DNA of 13,226 bases, taken from positions 1-13,226 of the forward strand of contig JAENVX010000329.1 of assembly GCA_016650355.1 (NCBI GenBank), read 5' to 3'. A program made the translations under genes and the position numbers. Numbering within the stretch: the stretch's first letter is position 1; every line of letters starts with the position of its first letter. Positions 6,757-13,226 of this stretch are shown one piece after another. The stretch is from Bacteroidia bacterium (lineage in GTDB: Bacteria; Bacteroidota; Bacteroidia; Cytophagales; Cyclobacteriaceae). The notes below the pieces were generated by a model. It had not been told where the DNA came from. It worked only from the letters and a program-made list of their open reading frames with translations, and did no database searches.

Positions 6757-8619
6757 ATGAGTAAAACGTTAAAAATAGGCGGAGCCACAGTTAACCAAAC
6801 TCCAATGGATTGGGGAGGTAATGTTGTAAACATTATCGATGCATTAGAATCTGCCAAAAGTCAGAAGATTGATATTCTTTGTTTTCCTGAATTATGTCTT
6901 TCCGGATATGGATGTGAAGACATGTTCCTGAGCGATTGGCTAAGTGAATCTGCCTGGAACCATTTGCAAACTATCGTGCCTTATTGCGATGCTATCACAG
7001 CCTGCATCGGGCTGCCAATCAGAATGGACGGAATTACATACAACGGAGTTTGCGTTATTACAAATAAAAAAATAGCGGGCATTACCTTGAAGCAGAATAT
7101 GGCTCGTGATGGTGTACACTATGAGCCGCGTTGGTTTGATGCGTGGCCTGTGAACATGGTGAAAGAGTTAAGTCGTGGCGGCCAAATCATCCAGACAGGC
7201 GATTTAGTTTACGAGACGAAGGGCATTAAGTTTGGATTTGAAATTTGTGAAGATGCCTGGAGAAAAAGCAAACGACCTGGCTACCAATTGCGCGAGCGAG
7301 GTGTTGATCTAATCTTGAACCCCAGCGCAAGTCATTTTGCTTTAGCCAAAAGTGAACTGAGGGAGGAAGAGGTAGTGGTGGAGGGCTCCAAAAAATTTAA
7401 ATGCGCTTATGTCTTCGCTAATTTACTTGGCAACGAAGCAGGCCGTATGATTTATGATGGTGATATTATCATTGGGCAAAACGGAAATATTTTAGGGGTT
7501 AATCAACGATTGAGTTTTAAGAATTTCAACCTTCTTGCGTGTGAAATTGATTTCGAAAATCCTTCCAATAGCAAAGTCACTCCGTCAAGTGACTCAAAAG
7601 AAAAAAATGAGGAATTCGCCAGAGCTACTTCACTTGCGTTGTTTGACTATTTAAGAAAAAGTAAAGCAAAAGGTTTTGTTTTGAGTTTGAGCGGTGGGGC
7701 TGATTCAGCTTGCTGTGCTATTCTAGTTGCAGAGATGGTTCGAAGAGCATCAAGCGAATTAGGTTGGGAAAAATTTTGTCTGACTTTGGGACTTCCGCCA
7801 TTGACTTCTTCAAAAGACGCAATGGCAAACCTACTTACATGTGCTTACCAGGGAACAAAGAATTCAACGGAAACTACTCAGTCAGCTGCTCGCGGATTAG
7901 CACAATCTTTAGGTTCAGAATTTCACAAATGGATGGTTGATGAAGAAGTTAATTCTTATCAGACCAAAATCGAAAAAGTGCTTAATCGATCGCTCACTTG
8001 GAAACAAGATGACATTGCTTTGCAAAACATTCAGGCTAGAACACGCTCCCCAATTATCTGGATGTTAGCAAACATAAAGCAATCTTTATTACTCACTACA
8101 TCAAATAGAAGTGAAGGTGATGTAGGGTACGCTACGATGGATGGTGATACCAGTGGAAGTCTTGCTCCCATTGCGGGGATAGACAAACCATTTATTATGC
8201 AATGGCTAAAATGGGCAGAGACAGAATTAGGTTATACTGGACTTGCTAGCGTAAACAATCTGCAACCCACTGCAGAATTACGGCCATCGGATCTTGAACA
8301 AACGGACGAAAAAGACCTGATGCCGTACCTAATCCTGGTGGCAATTGAAAAATTAGCTATACGGGATCGTAAGTCTCCAATGGAAGTTTATCAGATTTTG
8401 GCTGAAGATGTTGTGACGCATCATGGAATAACTCAAATAATCTTAAAAGAGTATGTGAAGAAATTCTATCGAATGTGGTCCGCCAACCAGTGGAAGCGCG
8501 AACGAATAGCCCCTTCTTTTCACCTCGATGATATGAATGTAGACCCTCGCAGTTGGTGCCGCTTTCCTATTTTATCAAGCGGCTTTAAGAAAGAGTTAGA
8601 GGAGTTGGATGAAGTCTGA
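6757..8619 (+). CDS. nadE: Glutamine-dependent NAD+ synthetase
   Basis: Amidates nicotinic acid adenine dinucleotide to NAD+ using ATP, with ammonia drawn from glutamine. The 620-residue, two-domain form is complete. The N-terminal nitrilase-type glutaminase domain (about 5-265) has the catalytic triad Glu45 (CFPELCLSGYG), Lys112 (LKQNMARDG) and Cys164 (FEICEDAW). The C-terminal synthetase domain (about 285-610) has the ATP pyrophosphatase loop LSLSGGADS at 309-317, plus TTSNRSEGDVGYAT at 447-460 and PTAELRP at 504-510. Ammonia is expected to pass between the two sites through an internal channel. The ATG at 6757 begins MSKTLKIGGATVNQ, a normal first strand of the nitrilase fold. It is separated from rnc by 74 bp that hold heptad repeats, so it may have its own promoter, although I could not identify one. 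Confidence 0.97.
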   Translation: MSKTLKIGGATVNQTPMDWGGNVVNIIDALESAKSQKIDILCFPELCLSGYGCEDMFLSDWLSESAWNHLQTIVPYCDAITACIGLPIRMDGITYNGVCVITNKKIAGITLKQNMARDGVHYEPRWFDAWPVNMVKELSRGGQIIQTGDLVYETKGIKFGFEICEDAWRKSKRPGYQLRERGVDLILNPSASHFALAKSELREEEVVVEGSKKFKCAYVFANLLGNEAGRMIYDGDIIIGQNGNILGVNQRLSFKNFNLLACEIDFENPSNSKVTPSSDSKEKNEEFARATSLALFDYLRKSKAKGFVLSLSGGADSACCAILVAEMVRRASSELGWEKFCLTLGLPPLTSSKDAMANLLTCAYQGTKNSTETTQSAARGLAQSLGSEFHKWMVDEEVNSYQTKIEKVLNRSLTWKQDDIALQNIQARTRSPIIWMLANIKQSLLLTTSNRSEGDVGYATMDGDTSGSLAPIAGIDKPFIMQWLKWAETELGYTGLASVNNLQPTAELRPSDLEQTDEKDLMPYLILVAIEKLAIRDRKSPMEVYQILAEDVVTHHGITQIILKEYVKKFYRMWSANQWKRERIAPSFHLDDMNVDPRSWCRFPILSSGFKKELEELDEV

Positions 8620-8688
8620 GACTCTCACAACAGGATAGCTCGAGACATTTTAATCTTAATTGATTTTATACCCCTGATTTTTCAGGCG

Positions 8689-8718
8689 TTGATCATTAGG
8701 CATTAGTCACTATCTTTG
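8689..8718 (+). promoter_or_regulatory. Bacteroidota-type promoter for lgt
   Basis: TTG at 8689-8691, a 19-bp spacer, then TATCTTTG at 8711-8718, an exact match to the TAnnTTTG -7 consensus. Transcription would start near 8724, giving a short leader of about 14 nt before the ATG at 8738. It is the best promoter match I found in the window, and it implies that lgt and the downstream barrel gene are not dependent on nadE transcription. Confidence 0.65.
8694..8707. repeat. Two-unit heptad repeat inside the lgt promoter spacer
   Basis: CATTAGG (8694-8700) followed directly by CATTAGT (8701-8707). In the rotated frame ATTAGTC these units resemble AATAGTC, the reverse complement of the GACTATT unit found upstream of nadE, so nadE appears to be bracketed by the same degenerate heptad family in opposite orientations. 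The two units fill most of the spacer between the predicted -33 and -7 elements. Confidence 0.45.
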
Positions 8719-8737
8719 CCCGTAATTTTTTATTGAA

Positions 8738-9862
8738 ATGCACATGATTAGCTACATTATCTGGAACGGAAGCTCTGAAATTTTCTCTTTTGGTTCCTTA
8801 ACCTTACGATGGTACGGATTACTTTTTGCGCTTGGCTTTTTGATAAGCCAGCAACTTCTTTATTATATCTATCGAAAAGAAAATAAGCCTGAAAGAGACG
8901 TAGAAACCCTCACGATATACATGGTGGTAGCAACCATTGTTGGGGCAAGGCTAGGCCATGTCATCTTCTATCAGCCTGATATGTTTCTGACTGATCCATT
9001 GGGTATTTTTCTTCCCTTTCAGTTTTCACCCACATTTAAATTTACCGGTCTTCAAGGTCTGGCAAGTCATGGTGGAGCATTTGGGATTCTGTTCGCATTG
9101 TGGCTATACAGTCGGAAAAAGAAACCGGGGCAATCGTATCTACAGATTCTTGATAGAATAGTTATTCTGGTAGCACTTACGGGCTGCTTAATCCGCTTGG
9201 GGAATTTCTTTAATTCAGAGATTATTGGGAAACCAACAGACTCACCAACGGGTGTAGTATTCACAGGCCGAGTAACTGAGGCTATCCTGAGAAATCCAAA
9301 TAACCTGGTTGAAACAATTGGCATTACCAAAGACGATGAATCTAGCGTTACATCTAGTGGCCAAGCACCTATTCAAATTTATCTTTTCTTTAAGAAGGGC
9401 ATTTCGCGTGAAGCCGCTGAAAATTACGTCAGAACAGATGTCAAATATATTCTCACGCACCTTCCTGAATTCGTCAATGAATCACCATTGGTTGCAATTA
9501 ACTATGAGATTGTCTCAGAAGCTGAAGGTTCTTGGGTAACTAAAGTTCATACTTTTGGAATTGTGAGGCATCCGGCACAACTATATGAATCCATATCATG
9601 TCTTTTCCTATTTGCATTCCTTTTCTGGTATTGGCATCGTTATCAATTGGAAACACCTCCCGGTAGGATTTTTGGATTATTTCTAGTTATTCTTTGGAGT
9701 TTAAGGTTTGCATATGAATTTCTGAAAGAAAACCAGGAAGCATTTGAAGGGGATCTACCAATTAATATGGGACAGATATTAAGTATACCATTAGTACTTG
9801 CTGGCATCTATGTATTAATCCGATCATACCAAAAGCCGTCTAACAAACAAACCTTATCCTAA
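8738..9862 (+). CDS. lgt: Phosphatidylglycerol-prolipoprotein diacylglyceryl transferase with extra periplasmic insertion
   Basis: Transfers diacylglycerol from phosphatidylglycerol to the lipobox cysteine of prelipoproteins, the first step of lipoprotein maturation, in the inner membrane. Seen: several hydrophobic membrane segments (about 24-46, 56-78, 108-125, 138-152, 286-300, 310-327, 346-362), RWYG with Tyr26, SHGG with His111, the core signature IRLGNFFNSEIIGKPTD at 152-168 with Arg153, RHPAQLYE at 277-284, SLRFAYEFLKE at 321-331 and GQILS at 345-349. At 374 residues it is about 100 longer than typical Lgt; nearly all the excess lies at 176-276, between GVVF and RHPAQLYE, on the expected periplasmic side. 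A second ATG at 8744 (MISYIIWN) is an equally good start. A strong promoter match lies 20 bp upstream. Confidence 0.95.
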   Translation: MHMISYIIWNGSSEIFSFGSLTLRWYGLLFALGFLISQQLLYYIYRKENKPERDVETLTIYMVVATIVGARLGHVIFYQPDMFLTDPLGIFLPFQFSPTFKFTGLQGLASHGGAFGILFALWLYSRKKKPGQSYLQILDRIVILVALTGCLIRLGNFFNSEIIGKPTDSPTGVVFTGRVTEAILRNPNNLVETIGITKDDESSVTSSGQAPIQIYLFFKKGISREAAENYVRTDVKYILTHLPEFVNESPLVAINYEIVSEAEGSWVTKVHTFGIVRHPAQLYESISCLFLFAFLFWYWHRYQLETPPGRIFGLFLVILWSLRFAYEFLKENQEAFEGDLPINMGQILSIPLVLAGIYVLIRSYQKPSNKQTLS

Positions 9863-9884
9863 CAATTGCAAGTATATTATTTTA

Positions 9885-9903
9885 ATGATATGGAGGAGGA
9901 GAG
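9885..9903 (+). promoter_or_regulatory. Strong purine-rich ribosome-binding site and competing ATGs before the Omp85 gene
   Basis: GGAGGAGGAGAG at 9892-9903 ends 7 bp before the ATG at 9911 and is far closer to an anti-Shine-Dalgarno match than anything before the other genes here. The same stretch can also be read as codons from an ATG at 9885 in another frame (MIWRRRDKL), and an ATG at 9890 in the gene's own frame meets TAA after five codons. The purine run therefore decides for 9911 unless the sequence carries a one-base error. Confidence 0.45.
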
Positions 9904-9910
9904 ATAAATT

Positions 9911-11350
9911 ATGCTGGCGATAATAGCAGGGCTTATTGGTATGGTTGCAGTGGAATTTATTCCTGCAGACCTGGTTTTTCAAAACCCGGATAGGACTTCT
10001 ATTTCAGACTCTACGGATTTTAAAATTTTAAAAATTAACAGAATACTAATCATCGGTAATAAAATTACGCGTAATCGGATAATTGAAAGAGAACTAAGTC
10101 TTAAACCCGGAGACACGATAAGCGTACCTCGCCTTTCTGAAATTTTATTAAAAGATAAAAACAAAGTCTATAATCTTAGACTTTTCAATACAGTCACAAT
10201 TCGTTCACTAAAATTGGATGAAGAAAACATTGATTTATTGGTGGAAGTAGAAGAGCGTTGGTACACTTTTCCAGTTCCTATTTTCGAACTTTCCGATAGA
10301 AATTTTAATGAATGGTGGCAGAACTATGGACATGATTTTAAAAGGGTCAATTATGGCCTTCGATTGTATCAACGTAACTTCAGGGGACGAAACGAAACCG
10401 TGAGGTTGACCGCCCAATTTGGATACTCAAGACGCTATTCACTTTTATATAATATCCCCAACCTGGATGAAAAGCAAAAGCACGGCCTATCATTTGGTTT
10501 TGACTATAGTGAACCTAAAAATCTTGCATATTATACAACCGATCACAAGCTGGATTACCTTGAAATGCGTCAAACCCTTAAAACGAGTATTGGTGGAAAT
10601 ATAACCTATTCCTATCGTAGGTCGTTTTACGAAACACATTCTTTTCAGCTAGAATATCGCGATAGCCAAGTTGCCGACACGATTGTAAAGCTGAACCCCA
10701 ACTATTATTTTGGTGCGTCTGATAATATCAGATTTGCTGCCATCTCCTACTCATTTACGTCTGATCACCGTGACGTAGCCGCATACCCATTGAAGGGCTA
10801 TTATTTTGATGGATTCCTCTCTAAGAATGGACTTGGCTTTGGAGACGTGAACCAATTCGAGGGTAATTTTACGTTTGCCAAGTTTATAGACTTAGGTCAT
10901 AGGACGTATCTCTCAAATTTCAGCTCTGTTTATGGTAGTTCTCCCAATTCACAGCCGTATGCGCTTTATAGTGCTTTGGGTTATCGCAGGCAATTCATTC
11001 GAGGATACGAAGTGTATGTAATCGAAGGGCCAAAGTTTTTCTTAAACAAAACAACATTGAAGAAGCTGATCTTTTCTGGAAATTATAGATTTGAGGAAAT
11101 GCCCATTGAGCAATTTCGGCATTTCCCAATTTCCATTTATCTAAAGAGCTACGTTGATTTCGGGTATGTAGAAAATTATCCACTATATGATGAAATAAAA
11201 ATAAACAATACCTTATCAGATCGATTACTTGCCGGAGCAGGAGCTGGCATTGACTTTGTGCTGGCATACGACAACGTAATGCGTTTCGAATATACATTTA
11301 CAAGGGAAGGCACGAACGGTTTTTTCTTTCATCTAAAGAAAGAATTTTAG
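9911..11350 (+). CDS. Omp85-superfamily outer-membrane protein (single POTRA, BamA/TamA-like)
   Basis: A 479-residue exported protein. A hydrophobic N-terminal stretch (MLAIIAGLIGMVAVEF) is a probable signal sequence, although it lacks the usual positive n-region. One POTRA domain follows at about 40-116 (ILKINRILIIGNKIT ... IDLLVEVEERW), then the Bacteroidota-style linker FELSDRNFNEWW and a C-terminal beta-barrel from about 145 with alternating hydrophobic strands and a final Phe. The RGY motif at 364-366 (FIRGYEVYV) matches the conserved lid-loop motif of Omp85 barrels. BamA has five POTRA domains and TamA three, so this short form is neither; it is an accessory Omp85 protein that may insert or translocate specific proteins or lipids. 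It lies 48 bp after lgt and is probably co-transcribed with it. The start codon is open to question. Confidence 0.85.
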   Translation: MLAIIAGLIGMVAVEFIPADLVFQNPDRTSISDSTDFKILKINRILIIGNKITRNRIIERELSLKPGDTISVPRLSEILLKDKNKVYNLRLFNTVTIRSLKLDEENIDLLVEVEERWYTFPVPIFELSDRNFNEWWQNYGHDFKRVNYGLRLYQRNFRGRNETVRLTAQFGYSRRYSLLYNIPNLDEKQKHGLSFGFDYSEPKNLAYYTTDHKLDYLEMRQTLKTSIGGNITYSYRRSFYETHSFQLEYRDSQVADTIVKLNPNYYFGASDNIRFAAISYSFTSDHRDVAAYPLKGYYFDGFLSKNGLGFGDVNQFEGNFTFAKFIDLGHRTYLSNFSSVYGSSPNSQPYALYSALGYRRQFIRGYEVYVIEGPKFFLNKTTLKKLIFSGNYRFEEMPIEQFRHFPISIYLKSYVDFGYVENYPLYDEIKINNTLSDRLLAGAGAGIDFVLAYDNVMRFEYTFTREGTNGFFFHLKKEF

Positions 11351-11478
11351 GATTTATTTCTTAAGAATAACCAAAGATCCTCTATCAAACGGATCTCAAC
11401 CTTTGTATGGATCGCAAAAAATCCTTCATACTATTAGCTTTTCGGAACGAATAAATCTTAATTTAATGTATTGATTCC

Positions 11479-11494
11479 CAACTTAAGAAAGTTG
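11479..11494 (+). other. Small hairpin just upstream of the start codon
   Basis: CAACTT (11479-11484) and AAGTTG (11489-11494) form a 6-bp stem with a 4-nt AAGA loop, ending 5 bp before the ATG at 11500. It could modulate initiation of the barrel-like gene. It is short and A/T rich, so chance is possible. The rest of the 149-bp gap before this gene has no convincing TAnnTTTG promoter element. Confidence 0.25.
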
Positions 11495-11499
11495 ACGTG

Positions 11500-12330
11500 A
11501 TGAAATTTCTTTTAATTTCAATACTGCTTTTTCTTCTTAGCGAGAATACAACCGCACAGAGTTCGTTGACAACCATTGGCGCACGTACTGCCGCCATAGG
11601 CAACACTTCCTCAACTTTGTCAGATGAATGGTCCGTACTTAACAACATCGGAGGATTAGCACGGGTCAGTGAGACTAACGCAGCATTCTCATTTGAAGCC
11701 AGACCAGCGTTGCCAGGTTCTTCCCGAATGGCGGCCGCTTTTTCAACTCCACTTAAAACAGGAGTACTGGGTGTTGGTGTTTATAAGTTTGGAGATAAAA
11801 TATACAGTGAACAAATTATTACAACTGGCTTCAGTAATCAATTTGGAATTGCTTCTCTTGGGTTAAAACTAAATTACATTCAGTATAGAGCAGAAGGATT
11901 TGGCACCAAAGGCGCGCTCTCGGTGAGTGCTGGTGGAATTGCTGAAATCACTGACCAGCTCTCCATTGGGGCTTACATCCAAAATTTAAACCAACCAAAA
12001 CTAACTAACGGTGAAAGAGTGCCCGTGAAACTTTCCGTTGGCTTAAGTTTTAAACCTGCAGAAGAAATCTTACTAATCAGCGAAATAGAAAAAGACCTTG
12101 CCTACGAACCGACAATTAAAGCTGGTATGGAATACTGCATCCATAAAAAGTTATTCGCGCGAACCGGATTTAATTTAAATCCAGAAGCCGCCTTCTTTGG
12201 AATCGGCTTTAAAGGTTGGCGATTAAAATTTGATTATGCCATACAATATAACAACTCTTTAAATTTCGCACATCAGGCTTCAGCTTGTTATAGACTTGAA
12301 AAAATAAGAAAGAGTTCAAATCAAGAATAA
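11500..12330 (+). CDS. Secreted PorV/UPF0164-like outer-membrane barrel protein
   Basis: A 276-residue exported protein of unassigned function. The signal peptide MKFLLISILLFLLSENTTAQ is clear, with likely cleavage after TAQ. The mature start TTIGARTAAIGNTSSTLSDEWSVLNN resembles the opening of PorV/UPF0164-type and FadL-like barrels (GAR-A-G-A-D-NPAG pattern), where the following NNIGGLA stands for the usual NPAGLA. The remainder alternates hydrophobic and polar residues in short strands separated by Gly/Asn turns (LGVGVYKFGD, ASLGLKLNYIQY, LSIGAYIQNLNQ), typical of an outer-membrane beta-barrel. PorV acts as a shuttle in type IX secretion, but this is a distant relative at best and that role is not claimed. 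I prefer ATG 11500 over the GTG one codon earlier. It is followed after 5 bp by the HhH/barrel gene, so the two are probably made together. Confidence 0.75.
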   Translation: MKFLLISILLFLLSENTTAQSSLTTIGARTAAIGNTSSTLSDEWSVLNNIGGLARVSETNAAFSFEARPALPGSSRMAAAFSTPLKTGVLGVGVYKFGDKIYSEQIITTGFSNQFGIASLGLKLNYIQYRAEGFGTKGALSVSAGGIAEITDQLSIGAYIQNLNQPKLTNGERVPVKLSVGLSFKPAEEILLISEIEKDLAYEPTIKAGMEYCIHKKLFARTGFNLNPEAAFFGIGFKGWRLKFDYAIQYNNSLNFAHQASACYRLEKIRKSSNQE

Positions 12331-12335
12331 CGGAT

Positions 12336-13226
12336 ATGAGAATTGAGTGTACATCAATAAATGACTCCACTAATTCCCTTGAATATCGATTTCTACTATT
12401 TCAAATCCACACAACTAAAGTTAAAATCATTCTTTTAGTTTGCCTAATCTGTTTCTTCGCACAATCTCAAGGGCAGGATTATCCGCGCACAGATTATAAT
12501 CTTGAAAAACTGGCGGATGAAATTTTCCCTATTCAAGATCTTGATCTTAATTACGAAGAGCTTTATGAAAATCTCGCTCAGCTGCTGACAAATCCTTTAG
12601 ACTTAAATCAGGCAAGTGCTGAAGAGTTACGTTCGTTGATGGTTCTTAGGGAGGTTCAGGTTGAAAATTTTATTCAATATCGGCACGAACAAGGAAAACT
12701 ACTTTCAATATATGAGTTACAAGCTATTCCGGAATTTGATCTGGATATTATAAATAAACTGATGCCATTTACAATTGTCCGTGATCCGTTTAGCTCGTAT
12801 AATAAAAATCTATTAAGAAGGATGATCGAAGAAAAAAGCAACTACTTTATTTTTCGTATAGAGCGAACCCTTGAAGACAAGAAGGGCTACCTTCCCGAAA
12901 CAGATTCAAGTTCGCAGTACAATGGTTCGGCTAATAAGGTGTATTCGCGGTTTCGAATAAATCACACAGGAGATTTTAGTTTTGGATTCACTGTAGAAAA
13001 AGACGCAGGTGAAACTTTTGGCTGGAATCCCCAATACAAAAGATATGGGTTCGACTATAACTCGGTGCATGCGCAAGTGATGAACAAAGGCAGGATCAAA
13101 AATATTATTATTGGAGATTTTCAAGCACAATTTGGTCAGGGATTGCTATTAGGAGGGGGATTTGGAATGGGCAAAGGATCAGAATCCATCACCACTATCC
13201 GTAGAAGTAATCTAGGATTCATTCCT
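12336..13226 (+). CDS. Exported helix-hairpin-helix (ComEA-like) protein with predicted outer-membrane barrel (3' partial)
   Basis: The frame opens at ATG 12336, 5 bp after the previous stop, and stays open to the window end (297 codons). Residues 1-29 form a long polar n-region, followed by the hydrophobic core IILLVCLICFFAQSQGQ, so the protein should be exported. Residues 87-145 carry a ComEA-type helix-hairpin-helix region: LDLNQASAEELRSL (88-101), IQYRHEQGKLLSIYEL (113-128) and IPEFDLDIINKL (131-142). From about 168 the sequence turns to amphipathic beta-strands with aromatic residues and glycine turns (FSFGFTVEKDAG, IIIGDFQAQFGQGLLLGGGFGMG), like an outer-membrane barrel. HhH regions of this type bind DNA in ComEA, but here they may serve protein contact. 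I know such fusions occur in Bacteroidota without a defined function. No alternative start codon is near. Confidence 0.75.
   Translation, partial: MRIECTSINDSTNSLEYRFLLFQIHTTKVKIILLVCLICFFAQSQGQDYPRTDYNLEKLADEIFPIQDLDLNYEELYENLAQLLTNPLDLNQASAEELRSLMVLREVQVENFIQYRHEQGKLLSIYELQAIPEFDLDIINKLMPFTIVRDPFSSYNKNLLRRMIEEKSNYFIFRIERTLEDKKGYLPETDSSSQYNGSANKVYSRFRINHTGDFSFGFTVEKDAGETFGWNPQYKRYGFDYNSVHAQVMNKGRIKNIIIGDFQAQFGQGLLLGGGFGMGKGSESITTIRRSNLGFIP

Noticed and set aside
8673..8686. CCTGA-TTTT-TCAGG hairpin after nadE
   Set aside because: Only 5 bp of stem, no U-run after it, and it lies just upstream of the predicted lgt promoter; not enough for a terminator or operator call.
9067..9460. Overlapping minus-strand open frames of 72-87 codons within lgt
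   Set aside because: They are antisense to the lgt insertion, which raised the question of a frameshift, but the plus frame is continuous with conserved Lgt motifs on both sides.
11320..11348. A/T-only hairpin followed by TTTT at the end of the Omp85 gene, resembling a terminator
   Set aside because: The stem is almost all A-T with one wobble, and it is formed by the last codons (FFFHLKKEF), so base composition explains it; too weak to call a terminator.
11375..11396. AGATCC/GGATCT inverted repeat in the gap after the Omp85 gene
   Set aside because: Six-bp arms with a 10-nt loop and no U-run; compatible with chance in a 149-bp spacer.
11497..11499. GTG start one codon before the ATG of the secreted barrel protein
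   Set aside because: ATG at 11500 gives a standard signal peptide beginning Met-Lys; the GTG adds only one Met and has no better ribosome-binding context.

Overview
The window looks like chromosomal DNA of a Bacteroidota bacterium, most likely near the Cytophagales. The supports are: an IPExxxVDY-family gene beside pyruvate kinase, the Bacteroidota-type promoter signature (TTG/TTTG, about 20 bp, TAnnTTTG) ahead of acpP and lgt, mostly weak Shine-Dalgarno sequences, and several outer-membrane beta-barrel proteins of Bacteroidota type. Coding density is high and no intergenic gap reaches 300 bp. I see no tRNA, rRNA, CRISPR array, transposase or integrase. The two ends cut through genes.

Layout. 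Bases 1-2312 (+): a PhnP-like metallo-beta-lactamase-fold hydrolase lacking only its first few codons, followed after 2 bp by a GTG-started NFACT (RqcH-like) protein. Bases 2352-4210 (-): pyruvate kinase preceded by an IPExxxVDY protein, converging on the NFACT gene across a shared hairpin. Bases 4211-4431: the divergent control region. Bases 4432-6682 (+): acpP, fabF and rnc, the common fatty-acid synthesis/RNase III cluster. Bases 6757-8619 (+): glutamine-dependent NAD+ synthetase, with degenerate heptanucleotide repeats on both sides. Bases 8738-11350 (+): lgt with an unusual periplasmic insertion, then a single-POTRA Omp85-family barrel. Bases 11500-13226 (+): a small secreted barrel-like protein 5 bp ahead of a helix-hairpin-helix (ComEA-like) protein that runs into a predicted outer-membrane barrel and off the window end.

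The first two thirds are housekeeping: glycolysis, type II fatty-acid synthesis, RNA processing, NAD synthesis and ribosome rescue. The last third is cell-envelope biogenesis: lipoprotein lipidation, outer-membrane insertion and two exported barrel proteins. The best candidates for undescribed biology are the secreted HhH/barrel protein with its barrel partner, the IPExxxVDY-pyk pairing, and the extra domain inserted into Lgt. None of these looks horizontally acquired. All functional statements are inferred from motifs read by eye; no database search was run.
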